Assembly: GCA_015680635.1 (NCBI GenBank)
Contig: JAABOA010000136.1
Coordinates: forward strand, 353 to 14,444
Source: Lunasporangiospora selenospora
Taxonomy: Eukaryota; Mortierellomycota; Mortierellomycetes; Mortierellales; Mortierellaceae
Length of the DNA: 14,092 bases
Direction of reading: 5' to 3'
Positions 9,695 to 14,092 of the stretch are shown here, piece by piece. The stretch's first letter is position 1, and each line of letters opens with the position of its first letter. Under the pieces are notes generated by a model. That model made no database searches, was not told where the DNA came from, and was given only the letters and a program-made list of their open reading frames with translations. The position numbers and the translations under genes are program-made.

Positions 9695-11596
9695 ATGACT
9701 CGGAAAGAGAGGGGCCACAGGAAACGGCCATCGCGCTCTAGTAAAAAAAGCTGGATATGGACCGACTCATTCTTAGACATTCCTGGGGCAGGCTACTTTT
9801 CCCGAATCACAAACGTCAGCTCTATCAACCATATCGACTTTTTTCAACACTGCAGTCCCCGTTACTCCCAGCGGGACGATTTTCACAAACTGTGGGGCGA
9901 GAGGGTTCTTATGGCTGTCAAGTACAGTCCTGCCCCACAGCTTTCTCAACAGTATAAACGGTTAAGGAGTGAGTGGAACGAGAGAGGCAAAACAACACAA
10001 TACTGGAAAGATGTTCTTGAAGAGGAGATTAACCGGCGCAAAATGCCGAGTGGCACCGGTCAGGAATATGCTGCACAGAAGAATGCTGTAGGCCAGCCTG
10101 CGAACCCTTCCAGTCACTACCACATGCAAACTCGATCACCACACGGTATGTGCCAACTTTGTTTTTGGGGGGGAGGGGAGGGTCAAAGAACGGTAAATAA
10201 AAGGTGGTAGAAATGTGTTAACCATCTCTCTCTCAATATACTACCTCGGCAGAGCTAGTTTGTGGTTCCAAGACTCCTGGAGAGAAGGAGCCTTTTCAGA
10301 ACCCAAACTTTACTCAGAGTAAGTCTCTCTTCCTGCTTTTACACATATTTAATGCTCTTTAAAATCCAAACGATGGACGCTAATAGATGTCAGTGAGCTA
10401 GAAGTACAGTTTCCCGACTCGACTTACTCTTCAATCTGCACAGGCCGTCTTGTGGATCCTGAAATCCATATACCAGAGCTTACTGAGAGTTTCTTGTACT
10501 ACAAGAACGGAACTTGTATCTCTGAAGTGCTTTTGAACTATAGGCAGCGCCAGGTTGAGAGCAAGTCGCTCCTAAATAGTAACCAAATCAAAGAAATCAT
10601 GTCTTTGAGCTTTGTATTTTTCGACCCTCTTATCTGCGACCTTCAGGAAGAGGAGCGGGTGCGATGGAGACAAAGCCTTGGCGGTAATGACAGGGCCTTT
10701 GTGTCGGATCTAACGGAGGTATGCTGCCGGCGGAAGCGTGAAGAGGCAATGCGGGCCCTGCTCGTTCTGGGCTTGAAGCACGATTGCATCATGTCACCAC
10801 TTTATTTGACTGCACACAGCCTTTTGTCGACATCCATCCTATGGGCAGATAATGTCCTTGATCAAGACAATGAAGGCTCTTTTATTGAGCGTTTCTTCAA
10901 GCCACTTGTGAATGCCTTCTTTGGACAGTTTGAAAATGCAAGATTATGCTGGTAAGTGCTTCTTTGCATCTCTGAAAAACCTTGTGCCCATTTTTTTTTT
11001 GGCTGACAGTGGCCTTTTTTTTTTTACATACTACAAACAGGATCAATGATGTCCTGAAAACAGGACATGTTGACATTGGTGAACGTATCGTTCCCAAAGT
11101 TATGCTATCAACATCTGATCCCCAGCACACAGTTCTCGTTGGAGAGGTCACGATACCAGAGGCATCTCAGCATGAACTTAATCGCAATCGAGTTAAACTC
11201 TTTATCGAGATGAAGCACTGTTTGGATGGTCTGCTTGATTATGGAGTGGATAGTCCCGTGGTAGGTCTTCTTGTTCAGCGGCACCGAGTCGAAGTCTGGA
11301 GCATGACACTGCCGTATGAAGCACTGTATATTCCAACCAAGTTGGGTTCATTCGACCTTATCCTGTCGAGATTCAACTTTGGGACTTTCTTTGCCATGGC
11401 CCCTCCTCTACTTGCGGCAAAGGCGATCATCCAAAATTCACTGACACAATTGAGTAGAGTTCGGGGCTGGCCTTTGAAGTCAGGATGGAGACGTGATACA
11501 TCCGCTCTGGCTCCCTTGCCTCTAGGAGTGACATATCCGTCAACCATGAGACCATTGCAGAGAAAGAGAACCGGCGAAGATGTGAATATGCAATAA
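9695..11596 (+). CDS. Hypothetical protein with possible degenerate PD-(D/E)XK-like core, 4 exons, 545 aa
   Basis: Exons 9695-10145, 10253-10318, 10387-10951 and 11041-11596 total 1638 nt in one frame and end at TAA 11594-11596. The introns (107, 68 and 89 nt) are GT-AG with good donors (GTATGT, GTAAGT, GTAAGT). The N-terminus is strongly basic (MTRKERGHRKRPSRSSKK). Residues 75-170 are hydrophilic. Residues about 180-360 are mixed helical. Residues 362-470 carry the most family-like block: VPKVML (378-383), VLVGEVTIPE (392-401), KLFIEMKHCLDGLLDYG (413-429), VVGLLVQRHRVEVWSM (434-449). This order of a short beta element, a GE-containing strand, a K-L-x(3)-M-K-x(2)-L-D helix and a GLLVQ strand resembles PD-(D/E)XK-like domains of hypothetical proteins in Mucoromycota. 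The aspartate expected after P in the first motif is K380, and the lysine of E-x-K is T398, so a nuclease would probably be inactive. The family is from memory and weak; the gene model is much firmer than the function. Confidence 0.75.
10167..10182 (+). other. Potential G-quadruplex in intron 1 of the nuclease-like gene
   Basis: Runs of seven, four and three Gs separated by single As lie 22 nt after the splice donor at 10146. The seven-G run can supply two tracts, which satisfies the G3+N1-7 pattern on the sense (RNA) strand. G runs near donors can act as intronic splicing enhancers; a role here is inference. Confidence 0.45.
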
Positions 11597-11685
11597 CGTA
11601 TCCGGTTCTGCAGTGAAATTGTATATAGGCAATAGCGTATCCGACTAGGTAGTCGGTGAGAGTGTAAATAGGCAATAGCGTATCC
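11591..11685 (+). repeat. Short tandem repeat, three spaced copies of CAATAGCGTATCC, overlapping the stop codon
   Basis: Copies start at 11591 (CAATAACGTATCC, one mismatch), 11630 and 11673, with periods of 39 and 43 bases. Copies two and three match over a longer unit, GTAWATAGGCAATAGCGTATCC (11621-11642 and 11664-11685), differing at one base. The first copy contains the TAA stop of the upstream gene (11594-11596), so the array begins inside coding sequence and runs into the 3' UTR. Confidence 0.75.
11641..11656 (+). other. Small perfect hairpin in the 3' flank
   Basis: CCGACT-AGGT-AGTCGG, a six-pair stem with a four-base loop, sits between copies two and three of the tandem repeat. It could be a 3' UTR structure or chance; there is no T tract, and this is not a bacterial terminator. 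Confidence 0.4.
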
Positions 11686-12262
11686 TAACTAGCCTTTTCA
11701 ATGAATGGCGTAGCTTACAGCAGCTCTAGTTAGCCCTGATATTGTAATATGAGTCAAGCACCTGTCTTAGAGTGAAAGCAAATGGAACCTTTGGCTTCAA
11801 GCAGTAACACCAACAGTGATCTGAAGGGAATCACTGAGGGTGAGAAAGGGGGAGAGGAAATGAGATTTGTACAATGGGAAGACCAGGAATGACAGACAAC
11901 ACCGTGACCTTTGTTTCCCCTCCACTAGAACTGCCGCATGCAAACAAACTATTTGACGCCCAAATCACCTGAACCCATCTACTTAAACACATTACAGGCT
12001 ACCAAAGGTGCCGACGCGTTCATTGGACCGGTTAAAGACCGAAGACACAAAGGCTATTATTGCACCGCCCCATGAGAAAAATGCGCAAGCCCTGTCTCCT
12101 TTGTAAGGAAAGTGGGATGCGCATGGACAGGCATAAAATACCCCTTGTCCTGTCACTAGGCTACGATATTTTTAGGTCATGGCGTAAAAGAAAAAATAGG
12201 TGTCCATCTTGACCTCCGTACTGCGCTCAGCATTCGCCCAAGGCTACAGCCAGCTCGAATGG

Positions 12263-12270
12263 TATAAAAG
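12263..12270 (+). promoter_or_regulatory. TATA box of the small secreted protein gene
   Basis: TATAAAAG lies 120 bases upstream of the ATG at 12383. The following 85 bases are C/T-rich (about 12300-12380), which suits a leader of about 90 nt. Confidence 0.6.
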
Positions 12271-12382
12271 AATGGCCATTTCTTGCTTTTGCCAATCATT
12301 CCCAGTTCCCCACCAAGCTACACGCTACTCTCCCACGCTACGCTAGCATAGACTTCCACTGACTCGGTCCCTAAAACCACCC

Positions 12383-12794
12383 ATGTCGCAGACACTTTTC
12401 AAGTTCCTTCTCTTGGCTCTACTGGTGGCACTAATCCAAGTGCATGCTGGAGTCGAGAAATACGACCTCTGGTATACACGCGAGGGCAGCGACAGAGTCT
12501 ACAAGAAGATGGTTGATGGAGGTAAGCTGTCGTACGGGTATATTATATTCCAAAGTCGAGTTTCTTTTATTGTGATTCGCCCTGTCCCACGCAAGCTGAC
12601 GCATGGAGAACCTTTTCCTAGACAAATGCCTAAAGCTAAAAGACATTGACCGCAAGTTCGACAAGATAGTCCGACACAACACGACGACGGGCTGCAAGAT
12701 GTTCCAAGATGACAAGTGCGAACACAAGGGCGTGCGGCCATACAAATCGATCTACTGTGCACTGCCTAGTAGCTGGCCCACATCCACAGCTTGA
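12383..12794 (+). CDS. Small secreted four-cysteine protein, 2 exons, 103 aa
   Basis: Exons 12383-12521 and 12622-12794 (312 nt) join across a 100-nt GT-AG intron (GTAAGC donor, CTGAC branch site, TTTTCCTAG acceptor). Joining makes a GAC codon and keeps the frame to TGA 12792-12794. Residues 1-22 are a classic signal peptide: a short polar start, the hydrophobic run LLLALLVALI, and a VHA cleavage site. The mature protein is about 81 residues with exactly four cysteines (C49, C71, C79, C92), enough for two disulfides, and one N-glycosylation sequon at N66 (NTT). The spacing C-x21-C-x7-C-x12-C, with IDRKFDKI and FQDDKCEHKG around it, loosely recalls small secreted fungal proteins and beta/gamma-crystallin-like domains, but I do not recognise a family. 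Secretion is well supported. Function (cell wall, defence, effector or other) is unknown. The gene has its own TATA box and polyadenylation signal. Confidence 0.8.
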
Positions 12795-13108
12795 AGGAGC
12801 ATAGAGAAATAAATAATTATTTTTTTTCTTTTGATTTGAGCCCTGAGCTCTGAACTCTGATCGCGATAACATGGCAGGGAGGCGCCTCTGACTTGGCTCC
12901 CTCCTATTTGTCCGTCGAGCGAGTGCAGTCCCCCACATAAAATGATCGCGTTCCTGCTGAATCATTGGTCTATTTCTTTCCATCATCTTTACCCTTCATC
13001 TTCATCTTCTTCTTCATCCACACTTCCCATCAACTCCATCCATCCTCCTCTCATCCACCTGTACTATTTCTCTTTTTTCTTTTCTACTACTTTCCTCTTT
13101 TACACATC
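12795..13108 (+). promoter_or_regulatory. Calreticulin promoter and pyrimidine-rich leader
   Basis: The stretch holds a TATA-like CATAAAA at 12936-12942 and, from about 12970 to 13100, a nearly pure C/T tract with repeated CATC/TTCTTC units. Such tracts mark leaders of highly expressed fungal genes. An ATTGG (inverse CCAAT) occurs at 12964-12968, but the CCACG partner needed for an ER-stress element is not at the right spacing. Confidence 0.5.
12808..12813 (+). terminator. Polyadenylation signal of the small secreted protein gene
   Basis: AATAAA begins 14 bases after the TGA stop and is followed by an A/T-rich stretch with a run of T (about 12820-12828). This is a canonical eukaryotic poly(A) signal in the right place, although fungi use the motif loosely. 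Confidence 0.6.
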
Positions 13109-14092
13109 ATGAAGGCCACTCTTCTTCTCGCTTCGCTCGCTATTGCCGCCGTCGCCTCTGCCGCCGGCCAGACTTTCCTCGAGGAGAACTTCTCTGACAG
13201 CAACTGGGAGGACGTAAGTATCATTCAATGGCTTTCCACTCCTATCTCTACCTACTTTTGTCTAATCCCTGTTTCCTAACACATTCTCTTCAATCTTTTT
13301 TGTTTTTTTTGTTTCTTTGTAGCGCTGGACCGTCTCCTCCTCAAAGCCAAAGGAAGAGTTGGGCAAGCTGGAGCTCGCCTCGGGCTCGTTTGTTGCTGAC
13401 AAGGAGTACGCTCAGGGCCTGAAGACTAGTGAGAATCACCGATTCTACCAGATCTCGACCCCCTTTTCCAGTGTTGCAGACAACTCCAAGGACGATCTCA
13501 TTGTCCAGTATACCATCAAGCAGGAGGTCTCACAGGAGTGCGGTGGATCTTACTTGAAGCTTCTTCCCGAGAACTACGACGCCAAGAACTTCAATGGCGA
13601 CTCGGAGTACGCAATCATGTTTGGTCCTGACGTCTGCGGACCCCAGAACCGTATCCACGTCATCTTCAACCACAAGGGCCAGAACTACCTCACCAAGAAG
13701 GAGTTCCCTGTCTCCAAGGATACCAAGACCCACCTCTACCGACTCACCGTCCACCCTGACCAAAAGTACTCGCTCATGATCGATGGTGACGTCTTGGTTG
13801 ACCACGTCTCGTTGGAGGAGCACTGGGATATTTACGGTCCTCGCAAGGTCGCCGATCCCGAGGACAAGAAGCCCGCCGACTGGGTGGATGAGGCTGAGAT
13901 CGAGGACAAGACTCATGTCAAGCCCGAGAACTACGACGATATCCCCCGTTACGTTGCTGACCCTGAGGCCAAGATTCCCGAGGATTGGGATGCCGAGTCA
14001 GATGGCGACTGGGAGGCTCCCGAGATCCCTATCCCAGACTTTGAGGAGTGGGAGCCCAAGATGATCTCCAACCCTGCGTACAAGGGTGAGTG
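13109..14092 (+). CDS. CRT: Calreticulin, ER calcium-binding lectin chaperone (5' part, cut by window end)
   Basis: Exon 1 is 13109-13213 and exon 2 begins at 13323 and is open to the edge; the 109-nt intron has a GTAAGT donor, CTAAC branch site and TTTGTAG acceptor. The 291 visible residues start with a signal peptide (about 1-19, cleavage near SAAG). The globular lectin domain follows (about 20-205): FLEENFSDSNWEDRW, CGGSYLKLL (C108), and GDSEYAIMFGPDVCGP (C140) with the conserved disulfide pair C108-C140, then HVIFNHKGQN. The proline-rich P domain starts at about 209 with type 1 repeats ADPEDKKPADW, KTHVKPENYDD (degenerate) and ADPEAKIPEDWD, then type 2 repeats DGDWEAPEIPIP and MISNPAYKGE. 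The short HVIFNHKGQN loop and three type 1 repeats favour calreticulin over calnexin, though WEAPEIP is calnexin-flavoured. It folds monoglucosylated glycoproteins in the ER lumen. The acidic C-terminus and any HDEL signal lie outside the window. Codons are strongly C/G-ending, as in highly expressed genes. Confidence 0.95.

Larger units (their letters stand above)
11597..12382. other. Intergenic region with 3' flank repeats and promoter of the secreted-protein gene
   Basis: After the tandem repeat I see no gene. A perfect seven-pair inverted repeat, CAGTGAT/ATCACTG with a nine-base loop, lies at 11814-11836. TATA-like sequences occur near 12132 (CATAAAATA) and, more convincingly, at 12263. 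Confidence 0.5.

Noticed and set aside
12950-12968. Possible ER-stress response element near the calreticulin promoter
   Set aside because: ATTGG is present, but the nine-base spacer and CCACG/CGTGG partner are not.
12965-13108. In-frame upstream extension of calreticulin, rich in F, S and P
   Set aside because: It begins with TTG and only translates the C/T-rich leader. The ATG at 13109 gives a proper signal peptide.
13530-13916. 128-codon antisense frame within calreticulin
   Set aside because: It is a by-product of the strong C/G third-position bias of the sense gene; the translation is low-complexity V/L/D-rich.

Overview
The window reads as genomic DNA of a filamentous fungus. Genes on both strands are split by short GT-AG introns (about 68-178 nt) with CTAAC/CTAAT/CTGAC-like branch sites, pyrimidine-rich leaders and TATAAAA boxes. 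The family content (a lineage-type hypothetical gene, a PheA/TfdB-type FAD monooxygenase, a small secreted cysteine protein) suggests an early-diverging lineage, most likely Mucoromycota of the Mortierella type; that placement is inference. Because genes are spliced, the long open frames alone mislead, and I assembled exons by hand from splice signals and domain continuity.

Layout. 1-628 (-): 5' end of a basic, low-complexity nuclear-type protein whose last visible residues resemble the start of an endonuclease III (Nth) domain, with a TATA box at 693-699. 629-2666: mostly empty spacer. 2667-3476 (+): single-exon GT31-like type II membrane glycosyltransferase. 3477-4223: spacer. 4224-6268 (-): multiply frameshifted pseudogene of a PheA/TfdB-type FAD monooxygenase that still keeps a recognisable intron. 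6689-8744 (-): intact eight-exon gene for a ubiquitin-like-domain CTD/proteasome phosphatase (UBLCP1 type). 8745-9694: divergent spacer. 9695-11596 (+): four-exon gene for a hypothetical protein with a possible, catalytically altered PD-(D/E)XK-like core; a short tandem repeat begins across its stop codon. 11597-12382: spacer and promoter. 12383-12794 (+): two-exon small secreted four-cysteine protein. 13109-14092 (+): calreticulin, two exons visible, cut by the right edge.

The genes do not form a pathway. Calreticulin (ER folding), the glycosyltransferase (Golgi/ER) and the small secreted protein all belong to the secretory route, but nothing in the sequence links their regulation. The most notable items are the decaying monooxygenase beside intact neighbours, the nuclease-like hypothetical with unexpected residues where catalytic ones would be, the small secreted protein, and the long N-terminal extension and 34-nt micro-exon of the phosphatase gene.
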